In this document: piece by piece, positions 1-5,956 of the stretch
Layout of the letters: the number at the start of each line of letters is the position of its first letter
Position numbering within the stretch: the stretch's first letter is position 1
Source: Nostoc cf. edaphicum LEGE 07299
Lineage (GTDB): Bacteria > Cyanobacteriota > Cyanobacteriia > Cyanobacteriales > Nostocaceae
Reading direction: 5' to 3'
DNA: 8,727 bases
NCBI RefSeq assembly: GCF_015207245.1
Contig: NZ_JADEXF010000086.1
Location: 1-8,727 of the forward strand
Notes under the pieces: model-generated
The model's input: only the letters and a program-made list of their open reading frames with translations
Told to the model about the DNA's origin: nothing
Databases searched by the model: none
Made by a program: the position numbers and the translations under genes

Positions 1-637
1 GTTCTAAAGGAGAAAGGTTGGCGTTTTCGTTACGAGAAATAATTCTGCCGGGAATTCCGACAACTGTGCGATCGCTGGGGACATTCTGCAAGACAACGGA
101 ACCTGCGCCAATACGGACGCGATCGCCAATTTGCAGATTACCTAAAACTTTTGCACCCGCCCCAATCACTGCATTTTTGCCGACTGTGGGATGACGCTTA
201 CCAGTTTCTTTACCAGTTCCGCCAAGGGTGACGCCCTGGTAAATTAGTGTATAGTCGCCGACGATCGCAGTTTCGCCAATGACTACTCCCATTCCGTGGT
301 CGATAAACACGCCCTCACCAATCTCTGCACCTGGGTGAATTTCAATACCTGTCAAAAATCGCCCTAAGTGAGAAATTAAGCGAGGGATAAAACCGACTCC
401 TCGACAATGTAACCAGTGAGCAAGACGATGCAAACATAGCGCGTGCAATCCAGGGTAGCAAAACACCACTTCTAGCCAATTACGTGCTGCTGGGTCGCGC
501 TCAAAGATAATGCGAAAATCACTCAATAATGGCTCAAAAAAAACGCCAGAGAGTAAATTTTTCAGCATGGATGTACGGGCAGAATTCTGCGTTTTGGTAC
601 TTGGGGAATCGCTAATACTGTCTAAAGACTGTTGCAT
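1..637 (-). CDS. cysE: Serine O-acetyltransferase, C-terminus off the left edge
   Basis: The enzyme acetylates L-serine with acetyl-CoA to O-acetylserine, the first committed step of cysteine synthesis, in the cytoplasm. In the 212 visible codons I read the family signature [17 protein letters not shown] (about 41-57), then FCYPGLHAL, and from about 98 the hexapeptide-repeat left-handed beta-helix ([24 protein letters not shown] with the catalytic Asp113-His114 pair, [18 protein letters not shown], and VVGIPGRII near the edge). The frame is still open at base 1, so the C-terminal tail is missing. Two ATG codons are possible: 637, the first after an in-frame stop, and 568, which starts MLKNLL and is closer to the usual N-terminus of this family. 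Neither has a clear Shine-Dalgarno. The residues GVFFEPLL between the 568 start and the signature look like a small local extension. The family call is firm; the start is not. Confidence 0.94.
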   Translation of the reverse strand, partial: MQQSLDSISDSPSTKTQNSARTSMLKNLLSGVFFEPLLSDFRIIFERDPAARNWLEVVFCYPGLHALCLHRLAHWLHCRGVGFIPRLISHLGRFLTGIEIHPGAEIGEGVFIDHGMGVVIGETAIVGDYTLIYQGVTLGGTGKETGKRHPTVGKNAVIGAGAKVLGNLQIGDRVRIGAGSVVLQNVPSDRTVVGIPGRIISRNENANLSPLE

Positions 638-821
638 CGGTAATGTCTATCTGGTAAAAGAGTCATCTGCTATTTTTATGCTTATATCAGGTGACTTCCA
701 ACTCGATAGAAAACCCAATGCTGATTGGATTTATTGGATTGATTGAAGTTGTACTCAAACGCCGAAACCCCGACTCCAGATAAACTTAAAATTTGTCTTG
801 GGGTAGGGGCACTAGTATTTA
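638..821. other. Intergenic region upstream of cysE
   Basis: This stretch contains no gene I can support. It should hold the cysE promoter (minus strand), but I see no convincing -35/-10 pair; an AT-rich run with TATAAG and ATAAAAATAG on the minus strand (about 673-688) is the only candidate. The right end carries a short direct repeat: ACTAGTATTT flanked by G-runs at 811-820 and again at 833-842, 22 bases apart, which runs into the start of the next small ORF. Confidence 0.4.
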
Positions 822-1151
822 ATGATGGGGGTACTAGTATTTTTGGGGCAGGGGTTAAGAATTTCTGTTCACGCTACAAGAAACTTTACCCGTAAGCATT
901 TGCTAAGATTTTATCAAGATATTTTGCAATATATTAAGCTGTACTCAGATGCACTCAAATATGAATTTGGTAAGGCTATAAATCTGTTTTCTGTATATCC
1001 TATTACTATTAGTATCTTATTATTGGGTAAGACAAAAGACAGGTTTCTTTATTTTCTTTTAGGATTTGCTGTCTGTATGTATGTATACGTTTCAAAATAT
1101 AGTTATCGCTCATTGCGACTGTTTTCTTATTATATAGATGTGTGGGAATAG
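822..1151 (+). CDS. Doubtful small membrane protein ORF, 109 aa
   Basis: I do not recognise this product. The reading frame encodes a basic, Tyr- and Leu-rich polypeptide with two hydrophobic stretches (about residues 57-68, SVYPITISILLL, and 76-90, FLYFLLGFAVCMYVY), which would suit a small two-pass membrane protein. Against it: the ATG-ATG start sits inside a short G-rich direct repeat with no Shine-Dalgarno, the base composition is simply AT-rich, and the stop runs into a HIP1 octamer at 1151. The stretch from about ATRNFTRKHLL onward reads more like protein than the first 15 residues, so it could be a remnant or have a later non-ATG start. It may equally be a chance frame in spacer DNA. 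Confidence 0.27.
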   Translation: MMGVLVFLGQGLRISVHATRNFTRKHLLRFYQDILQYIKLYSDALKYEFGKAINLFSVYPITISILLLGKTKDRFLYFLLGFAVCMYVYVSKYSYRSLRLFSYYIDVWE

Positions 1152-1224
1152 CGATCGCAAAATCTTAGAACAGCAGAATAGGTAAATGTTCTCATAGCGC
1201 CCCTACTCAAGAAACCTGTAGAGA

Positions 1225-1500
1225 TGGATTCATCCAGTTCAAATACTCGTTAACGGAGATAAAAGGTGGATTCATCCGGTTCAAATACTCGTTAACGGAG
1301 ATAAAAGGTGGATTCATCCGGTTCAAATACTCGTTAACGGAGATAAAAGGTGGATTCATCCAGTTCAAATACTCGACGACGGAGATAAAAGGTGGATTCA
1401 TCCAGTTCAAATACTCGTCAACGGAGATAAAAGGTGGATTCATCCAGTTCAAATACTCGACGACGGAGATAAAAGGTGGATTCATCCAGTTCAAATACTC
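1225..1500. repeat. 42-bp tandem repeat (minisatellite), about 6.6 copies
   Basis: The unit begins TGGATTCATCC and recurs exactly every 42 bases at 1225, 1267, 1309, 1351, 1393, 1435 and 1477; the last copy stops matching after ACTC at 1500. Copies differ at only a few positions: CCAG or CCGG early in the unit, and GTTAACG, GACGACG or GTCAACG later. These variants are arranged in a pattern (copies 1-3 share GTTAACG; copies 4 and 6 share GACGACG), suggesting slippage or unequal exchange of whole units. The last copy runs into a 6-bp hairpin, ATACTC (1495-1500) with GAGTAT (1507-1512). Because 42 is divisible by 3, unit frames without a stop stay open throughout, including a minus-strand frame repeating EYLNWMNPPFISV; I treat that as a by-product, not a gene. 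Confidence 0.95.
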
Positions 1501-1570
1501 ATTCACGAGTATCAAAAACTCATTCTGATTAAATCAAAAATTTCCCCTCAGACTATAAGTCTCTTTCTCA

Positions 1571-1623
1571 ATTACAAATTACGTTAACATCGCGGGGCGT
1601 AGCCCATTACGAATTACGAATTA
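1571..1623. repeat. AATTACG-type short repeats and a GC-rich repeat fragment
   Basis: ATTACAAATTACG (1571-1583) is followed by a GC-rich fragment, CGCGGGGCGTAGCCCAT, and then by the overlapping direct copies of ATTACGAATTA at 1606-1616 and 1613-1623. Such motifs are common in intergenic DNA of Nostoc-like genomes. The array ends only three bases before the stop codon of the HEAT-NACHT gene. An inverted copy, TAATTCGTAAT, lies at 4566-4576, just upstream of that gene's start. Confidence 0.7.
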
Positions 1624-1626
1624 ATA

Positions 1627-4560
1627 TCACGCTCTTGGTCGCAACAATTGGACAAAGGTATCACTCACAGTATGGTCTTTGGTATCGGCGGCATATTGAA
1701 CTAATTTTTCTTTCAATTCTGTGGCAGCATCTAACGGGAGTAAGGTTGCTAGCAAAAAGTAGACACCACGAAAACGGGGGTCGTCCATGTGGTCAATGAG
1801 ACGGTTTTTAGCTTCCTCACTCTCGCCGAGAAAGTTCTGCACCAAAAAGAAATCCATAATCTTATCGTGGCGGAAGTACCATTCTCTCTTGGCTTCGCCT
1901 TTTTCGTCTTGCCACTGACGGCTGACAACCATTTTATATTTATCGTCTTCCAAAGACTGTAATACCTGGTAAAATTCATCCGCAGGTAAAGCCTGTTCAT
2001 CCTTCAACCGCATTTGATAGACAGCATCGGAGAATTTTTTCAGCGGAAATTCCTGGTTCCACTCTTGCAAATATTCTGCTGCCATCAATTGATATTGATG
2101 TTGTTGCAAGTGAAATAAATCGGGGTATTCACCTTGGGATAGCATCAGGGCTACCACAGTTAAATCCATTGGATTAGAGAGAACCTTCTCAATCGCGCTT
2201 AATTCTTGTGGTGATTGCTGATTACTGAGGGCTTTGGTTAAAAAACTAGCAGTGGCTTGCTCATAATCAGTACCTTGAACTTTGGCATTTTTGGGCAATC
2301 GTGGCTGACGGGAAATCAGAAATTGCTGAATTTGTGGTTCTTCAAGGGGGAGCAATTTATATATTTTGGCTGTTGAGGGTGGTGTCCACTCTAGGGGTTG
2401 GGTGGTCATGATGATGTTACCCCGGAAATAGCTCTCGGCAAACTGACAGATTTTTGCTCTGGTATCGGCGGTAACTTCATTGAGTCCGTCAATGCAAATA
2501 TCTAATGCGCCACTGTAAATTAAATTCTTGAGAAAATCAGCATCTTGTGCTTGTCCGTGCAGCTTGGCTTGAATTGCCTCAATTACCCCTTTGTCACACT
2601 TGTGTGCAGGTAGATAAACCACAAGCCGCCCAGAAGTTTTTACTAAATAGCGCAGAAACATCGACTTACCTAAGCCAGAATCACCTTCCAAGATGACTTG
2701 TCCTTTGATGCTAGGTAGCGCTTGAGTAATTGGTACGGGTTCATCTACACCGGGAACTTTCACTTTAGAATTTGGGAAGTAAGCTTCGGGGTTAAAATTA
2801 TCTAACCCGGCATCGGCTAGTAGGGAAGGCTTGAAGGGTTCAAATAACTTTTCGCGGAAAAAGGGAACCCAGGTGAGAATTAAGCCGACGTAGCCGACAC
2901 CGAGAATGCGCCTTACCCAAGGATTCCAGAAGAAGATGGCTTGAACTTGGGGAAATTTGGGATAAGCAAAGATGAGGACAAGCCAAAAGGCAGCATGAAT
3001 CAAAATAGTAGTTCTGGCGTTGAACAACCACTGCCAAGTTTTGAGATTAACTATTACTGATTGCAGCGAATCAGCTTCGTTGTATTTGGCCTTTTTGAGG
3101 GTATTGTGGTGAGTTTCTAAAATAACAATATCTTGCGGTCGCCAAGAGACTTTTCTCGCAACTATAGCAATTTGCTTTGCTAAGTCTTCCCGTAATCGTG
3201 CTAAACCTTGACTAGGTTCCCAGACTTGGGCAAAAAGTTTGAGAGTTTTATCACCTTGATCATGGCTCAATTGAGCAGGAATTGCTTTCGGTCTGCCCAG
3301 CCATTTAAGCAGTGTTTTGACTTCATCAGTGCCGCCACCCAGAAAATATGTCAAAAATCGCCACTGTGCAAATTCTGATTGACCTGCATCATAGATGCTA
3401 TCCAGAATTACAACAATATTATTCAGGTTGAGTTGTTCTATCTTTCCCAATGCCGATGCTACACGGTAACGACCATCATTGTTAACGGTTTTTTCCTTGA
3501 GGAAGTCGAGGATGTCTTTGAAATAGGGTTTGGCTGCCTCCCCCAGATTTCCCAATGCCTGTGCTGCAACGGAACGAACAGAGGATTCAACGGTTTTATC
3601 CTTGAGGATGTCAGCAATGTCTTTAACGTAGGATTTGGCTGCCTCCCCCAGATTTCCCAATGCATCTGCTACACCGAAACGAACTATACTGTCAACGGTT
3701 TTATCCTTGAGGATGTCGAGCATGTCTTTGAAATAGGGTTTAGCTGCATCCCCCAGATTTGCCAATGCCTGTGCTGCAATGGAACGAACAGAGGGGTCAA
3801 CGGATTTATCCTTGAGGAAGTCGAGGATGTCTTTGACGTAGGGTTTGGCTGCCTCCCCCAGATTTGCCAATGCCAATGCTGCACTGGAACGAACAGAGGG
3901 GTCAACGGATTTATCCTTGAGGAAGTCGAGGATGTCTTTGACGTAGGGTTTGGCTGCCTCCCCTAGATTTGCCAATGCCGATGCTGCACTGGAACGAACA
4001 GAGGGGTCAACAGTTTTATCCTTGAGGATGTCAGCAATGTCTTTGACGTAGGGTTTGGCTGCCTCCCCCAGATTTGCCAATGCCGATGCTGCATTCTCAC
4101 GAACAGTAGATTCAACGGTTTTATCTTTGAGGAAGTCGAGGATGTCTTTGACGTAGGGTTTGGCTGCCTCCCCCAGATTTGCCAATGCCGATGCTGCATT
4201 GTAACGAACAGTAGATTCAACGGTTTTATCCTTGAGGATTTTGGCAGCTTCCTGAGCAATATCCTCTAGTTTCTTTCTCAGAGATTTTGAATCTTTTAGA
4301 TCATATTGAACTAATTTGTCTAGTGCAGACCCCTTTACTTCGTTATATCCATCATGAAGGGCAACAACGATACCGTTAATCTGCCATGCTTCTGGTTTGA
4401 GCTTAGGCTGTCTTTTCACACTGCTCACAAGCGTATTATTCCTGTTTATCCCAAGCACTTTCGTGCTTACCCCAGGCAGGGCGAGGAGGAGTGTCAACAG
4501 CAGGATAAAGGTAAAAAGGAAAAAGGGCGACGATCGCTTTTTAATTATGTGCAGATACAT
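1627..4560 (-). CDS. HEAT-repeat/transmembrane/NACHT NTPase, 977 aa
   Basis: This is a STAND-class NTPase with a membrane-linked repeat region; its ligand is unknown. In order: a basic start (KKR, 7-9) and hydrophobic segment 12-29; a charged linker; seven 35-residue HEAT-like repeats (111-355, consensus DKTVxxSVRxxAAxALANLGEAAKPYVKDI) and a decayed eighth (356-375); an unrecognised region 380-510 with FLGGGTDEVKTLLKWLGRP; membrane segments 514-533 and 551-568; then NACHT with Walker A GDSGLGKS (626-633), Walker B ICIDGLNE (D691, E695), a sensor-like NIIMTTQ (715-721), helical NPMDLTVVALML (796-807) and the closing motif YFRHDKIMDFFL (895-906). Both catalytic motifs are intact, so it should bind and hydrolyse ATP or GTP. 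Repeats are N-terminal, whereas STAND sensors are usually C-terminal. The ATG at 4560 follows an in-frame TAA eight codons upstream and has no Shine-Dalgarno. Transcribed alone, divergent from the Rpn gene. A defence or signalling role is inference. Confidence 0.9.
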   Translation of the reverse strand: MYLHIIKKRSSPFFLFTFILLLTLLLALPGVSTKVLGINRNNTLVSSVKRQPKLKPEAWQINGIVVALHDGYNEVKGSALDKLVQYDLKDSKSLRKKLEDIAQEAAKILKDKTVESTVRYNAASALANLGEAAKPYVKDILDFLKDKTVESTVRENAASALANLGEAAKPYVKDIADILKDKTVDPSVRSSAASALANLGEAAKPYVKDILDFLKDKSVDPSVRSSAALALANLGEAAKPYVKDILDFLKDKSVDPSVRSIAAQALANLGDAAKPYFKDMLDILKDKTVDSIVRFGVADALGNLGEAAKSYVKDIADILKDKTVESSVRSVAAQALGNLGEAAKPYFKDILDFLKEKTVNNDGRYRVASALGKIEQLNLNNIVVILDSIYDAGQSEFAQWRFLTYFLGGGTDEVKTLLKWLGRPKAIPAQLSHDQGDKTLKLFAQVWEPSQGLARLREDLAKQIAIVARKVSWRPQDIVILETHHNTLKKAKYNEADSLQSVIVNLKTWQWLFNARTTILIHAAFWLVLIFAYPKFPQVQAIFFWNPWVRRILGVGYVGLILTWVPFFREKLFEPFKPSLLADAGLDNFNPEAYFPNSKVKVPGVDEPVPITQALPSIKGQVILEGDSGLGKSMFLRYLVKTSGRLVVYLPAHKCDKGVIEAIQAKLHGQAQDADFLKNLIYSGALDICIDGLNEVTADTRAKICQFAESYFRGNIIMTTQPLEWTPPSTAKIYKLLPLEEPQIQQFLISRQPRLPKNAKVQGTDYEQATASFLTKALSNQQSPQELSAIEKVLSNPMDLTVVALMLSQGEYPDLFHLQQHQYQLMAAEYLQEWNQEFPLKKFSDAVYQMRLKDEQALPADEFYQVLQSLEDDKYKMVVSRQWQDEKGEAKREWYFRHDKIMDFFLVQNFLGESEEAKNRLIDHMDDPRFRGVYFLLATLLPLDAATELKEKLVQYAADTKDHTVSDTFVQLLRPRA
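3496..4230 (-). repeat. Seven 105-bp tandem repeats encoding HEAT units
   Basis: Inside the HEAT-NACHT gene the coding sequence is built from 105-bp units, one per 35-residue HEAT-like repeat (residues 111-355). Units at 3796-3900 and 3901-4005 differ at only two of 105 positions by my reading; the outer units are more diverged but still recognisably the same at DNA level. Silent as well as coding positions are conserved, so the similarity reflects recent copying of units rather than constraint on the protein alone. Because the period is divisible by 3, long spurious frames run on the opposite strand. Confidence 0.95.
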
Positions 4561-4565
4561 TTGTA

Positions 4566-4576
4566 TAATTCGTAAT
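4566..4576. repeat. Inverted copy of the ATTACGAATTA motif next to the HEAT-NACHT start
   Basis: TAATTCGTAAT at this position is the exact reverse complement of ATTACGAATTA found at 1606-1616 and 1613-1623. It lies five bases upstream of the start codon of the HEAT-NACHT gene, so the gene is bracketed almost exactly by inverted copies of the motif. The motif is short and common in this type of genome. Confidence 0.6.
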
Positions 4577-4603
4577 TTTATTTATAAATAAAGGCTGTTT
4601 CTG

Positions 4604-4692
4604 CTCTTTCCTTGGTAGGGAAAGAGAAGAGAGTTAAGTTTTTACTAGTAAATCAGGAACCACTACAGTTATCTTTTTATCGTCTGATAACT
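4604..4692. promoter_or_regulatory. Cluster of palindromes in the divergent intergenic region
   Basis: Three perfect inverted repeats lie within 90 bases between the divergent HEAT-NACHT and Rpn genes. They are an 8-bp stem CTCTTTCC/GGAAAGAG (4604-4611 with 4619-4626, 7-base loop), an uninterrupted 12-bp palindrome TTTACTAGTAAA (4641-4652), and a 7-bp stem AGTTATC/GATAACT (4667-4673 with 4686-4692). The 12-bp palindrome has the form of a dimeric repressor site. The first stem lies in what is probably the leader of the HEAT-NACHT transcript. None is followed by a T-run, so they are unlikely to be intrinsic terminators. Regulatory function is inferred from position and symmetry only. Confidence 0.4.
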
Positions 4693-4777
4693 CAACCTAG
4701 CCAGAAATGGAATATTAATGTAATTATTACAGGAATTTAAAAAGATACGCTCAGAGTATAGTACTGAGCTTCCTTGA

Positions 4778-4873
4778 GCGATGGTGCGACGCCGATAGCG
4801 AAGCGTTAGCGAGCCTTCTCCCAAGGGGAGACGCCAAGGGCGAACGAGCGTCATAGCCCATCGTAGACATCGC
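4778..4873. repeat. GC-rich interspersed repeat of the cyanobacterial type
   Basis: This segment is much richer in G and C than its surroundings and has the look of the dispersed hairpin repeats of Nostoc-like genomes (phrases such as GATAGCGAAGCGTTAGCGAG, TCTCCCAAGGGGAGA and CATAGCCCATCG). The ends pair: CGATGG at 4779-4784 with CCATCG at 4858-4863. An internal hairpin, TCTCCC (4817-4822) with GGGAGA (4826-4831), has a 3-base loop. A small related fragment occurs near 1590-1605. The exact borders are uncertain. It codes for nothing I can support. Confidence 0.75.
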
Positions 4874-4898
4874 CTACTCAAACCACTGCACGAGATAA

Positions 4899-4922
4899 TA
4901 ACAATACCTCGTTCAATTGTTA
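4899..4922 (+). promoter_or_regulatory. Inverted repeat directly upstream of the Rpn start codon
   Basis: TAACAAT (4899-4905) and ATTGTTA (4916-4922) form perfect 7-bp arms around a 10-base spacer, ending 10 bases before the ATG at 4933, which is about where a ribosome binding site would be. It could be a repressor site or an RNA hairpin that limits translation. A weak -10-like GATAAT at 4894-4899 overlaps its left edge, without a matching -35. I see no recognisable Shine-Dalgarno for this start. Confidence 0.35.
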
Positions 4923-4932
4923 CCGATCATTA

Positions 4933-5790
4933 ATGTCCTTTGATAACCTCTGCAAACTCCTGTCGGAAAAACATCCTGCTACCTTTGCCAGTTGGGTATT
5001 AGGAACACCGCAAACTTCCGTCACAGTTCTCAAAACCGAATTGAGCATCGAACCGATTCGCGCTGATTACGTCACATTCCTACAATTAGAAGGACGCATT
5101 CTCCATCTAGAATTTCAAACCAAACTAGAATCTACGCCACCCCTACCCCTGCGGATGCTAGATTATTGGGTACGCTTGTATCGTTTGTATCGTCTACCGA
5201 TAACGCAAGTTGTTGTATTACTGCTTCCCCCTGCACCAGGAACAGTAATTGAAACTGTCTTCTGTGTCGAAACTACCCGTCATGAATATCGCGTGATTCG
5301 CTTATGGGAAGAAAATCCTGAACTATTCCTCAACGATCCTGCTTTGTTGCCATTAGCACCACTGACCGCAACCACGCAACCTCAAGGATTGTTGCAACAA
5401 GTTGTGAGAAAAGTTAGTCAACTTGAGCCAAGACAACGACCAGAAATTTCTGCTTACACCCAAATCTTAGCGGGGTTAAAATACAATCAAGACTTGATTC
5501 GACAATTATTTCGGGAGGGTATGATGCGCGAGTCAGTGATTTATCAAGAAATTCTCGCTGAAGGCGAACAACTAGGAGAACTAAGAGGACGAAAAGCAGA
5601 AGGGCAATTACTGATTCTCCGTCTGCTGACTCGACGGGTGGGAGAATTACCTCAATATATGCTAGACCGGATTGAAACTCTCTCCTTAGAACAATTAGAA
5701 AATCTCGGTGAAGCATTGTTGGATTTTCAGGCGATCGCGGATTTAGAAACCTGGTTTGGTACATTAGACATAGGAGTAAAAATGACGTAG
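4933..5790 (+). CDS. Rpn-type PD-(D/E)XK nuclease-like protein with DUF4351
   Basis: This belongs to the Rpn (recombination-promoting nuclease, 'putative transposase') branch of the PD-(D/E)XK superfamily, which occurs in many copies in cyanobacteria. The core is IRADYVTFLQLEGRILHLEF (residues 42-61): Asp45 and, fifteen residues later, Glu60-Phe-Gln62, the E-x-Q form of the active site. A hydrophobic strand (VVVLLLPP, 93-100) and a helical middle follow. Residues 222-275 (EGQLLILRLLTRRVGELP and LSLEQLENLGEALLDF) match DUF4351. The family cuts DNA in E. coli and some members act against phage; here activity is inferred from the intact motif. The ATG at 4933 has no Shine-Dalgarno but gives the normal family N-terminus. 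The last ten residues (FGTLDIGVKMT region) fall inside a nested inverted repeat and may not be native. Divergent from the HEAT-NACHT gene and convergent with the 112-aa gene. Confidence 0.87.
   Translation: MSFDNLCKLLSEKHPATFASWVLGTPQTSVTVLKTELSIEPIRADYVTFLQLEGRILHLEFQTKLESTPPLPLRMLDYWVRLYRLYRLPITQVVVLLLPPAPGTVIETVFCVETTRHEYRVIRLWEENPELFLNDPALLPLAPLTATTQPQGLLQQVVRKVSQLEPRQRPEISAYTQILAGLKYNQDLIRQLFREGMMRESVIYQEILAEGEQLGELRGRKAEGQLLILRLLTRRVGELPQYMLDRIETLSLEQLENLGEALLDFQAIADLETWFGTLDIGVKMT
5513..5526 (+). promoter_or_regulatory. Internal Shine-Dalgarno and ATG-ATG in the Rpn gene
   Basis: GGGAGG at 5513-5518 is followed by two in-frame ATG codons at 5521 and 5524 (Met197 and Met198). The second is five bases after the purine run, a workable spacing. 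This is the strongest ribosome-binding-like sequence I found in the gene, while its main start has none. Initiation here would give an 88-residue C-terminal product consisting of DUF4351. The same bases also encode Arg-Glu-Gly-Met-Met, so the match could be accidental. Confidence 0.35.
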
Positions 5791-5858
5791 AGACAATTTA
5801 TTAATTATGCCTACCAAGGATTTCAGGCAACGCATAATTAATTTCACTCCTATGTCTA
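5765..5858. repeat. Nested inverted repeat overlapping the Rpn 3' end (MITE-like or terminator)
   Basis: Outer arms of 13 bp match perfectly: TAGACATAGGAGT (5765-5777) and ACTCCTATGTCTA (5846-5858). Inside them 11-bp arms also match perfectly: ATTAATTATGC (5800-5810) and GCATAATTAAT (5832-5842), with a further TGCCT/AGGCA pairing (5808-5812 with 5825-5829). The whole is 94 bp and includes the stop codon of the Rpn gene at 5788-5790. If the arms begin at GACATAG, both ends abut TA, as with small elements mobilised by IS630/Tc1-type transposases. No T-run follows, so a classical intrinsic terminator is less likely, although the hairpin could still act at the convergent gene end. Confidence 0.7.
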
Positions 5859-5956
5859 TTAGATGAATTTTTCCATTTGAGCCAATGTTTGATGGCGCTA
5901 GGGAAAAAAATAGTTTCAGAAGAACGAAAGCGAGTTGAGCTTGTCAAATCGCCACA

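Noticed and set aside
510..746. 78-codon plus-strand frame near cysE
   Set aside because: Most of it overlaps the 5' part of cysE antisense, with no start signal or protein-like character.
1225..1500. CRISPR-like array
   Set aside because: The units are contiguous and near-identical over their full 42 bases, with no unique spacers and no cas genes.
1207..1515. 102-codon minus-strand frame repeating EYLNWMNPPFISV
   Set aside because: It lies exactly over the 42-bp minisatellite. A period divisible by 3 keeps any stop-free frame open, and a plus-strand frame through the units is open too. There is no Shine-Dalgarno and no non-repeat protein sequence.
1749..2000. 83-codon minus-strand frame inside the HEAT-NACHT gene
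   Set aside because: Out-of-frame shadow of the NACHT C-terminal coding region, without a ribosome binding site or recognisable protein features.
3379..3966. 195-codon plus-strand frame with Cys-rich repeats
   Set aside because: Antisense shadow of the 105-bp HEAT units; the regular repeats are a consequence of the period and the sense protein is a clear domain match.
4609..5820. 11-mer TCCTTGGTAGG at 4609-4619 and inverted at 5810-5820, flanking the Rpn gene
   Set aside because: The match does not extend beyond 11 bases and both copies are in loops of unrelated hairpins; chance is a sufficient explanation at this length.
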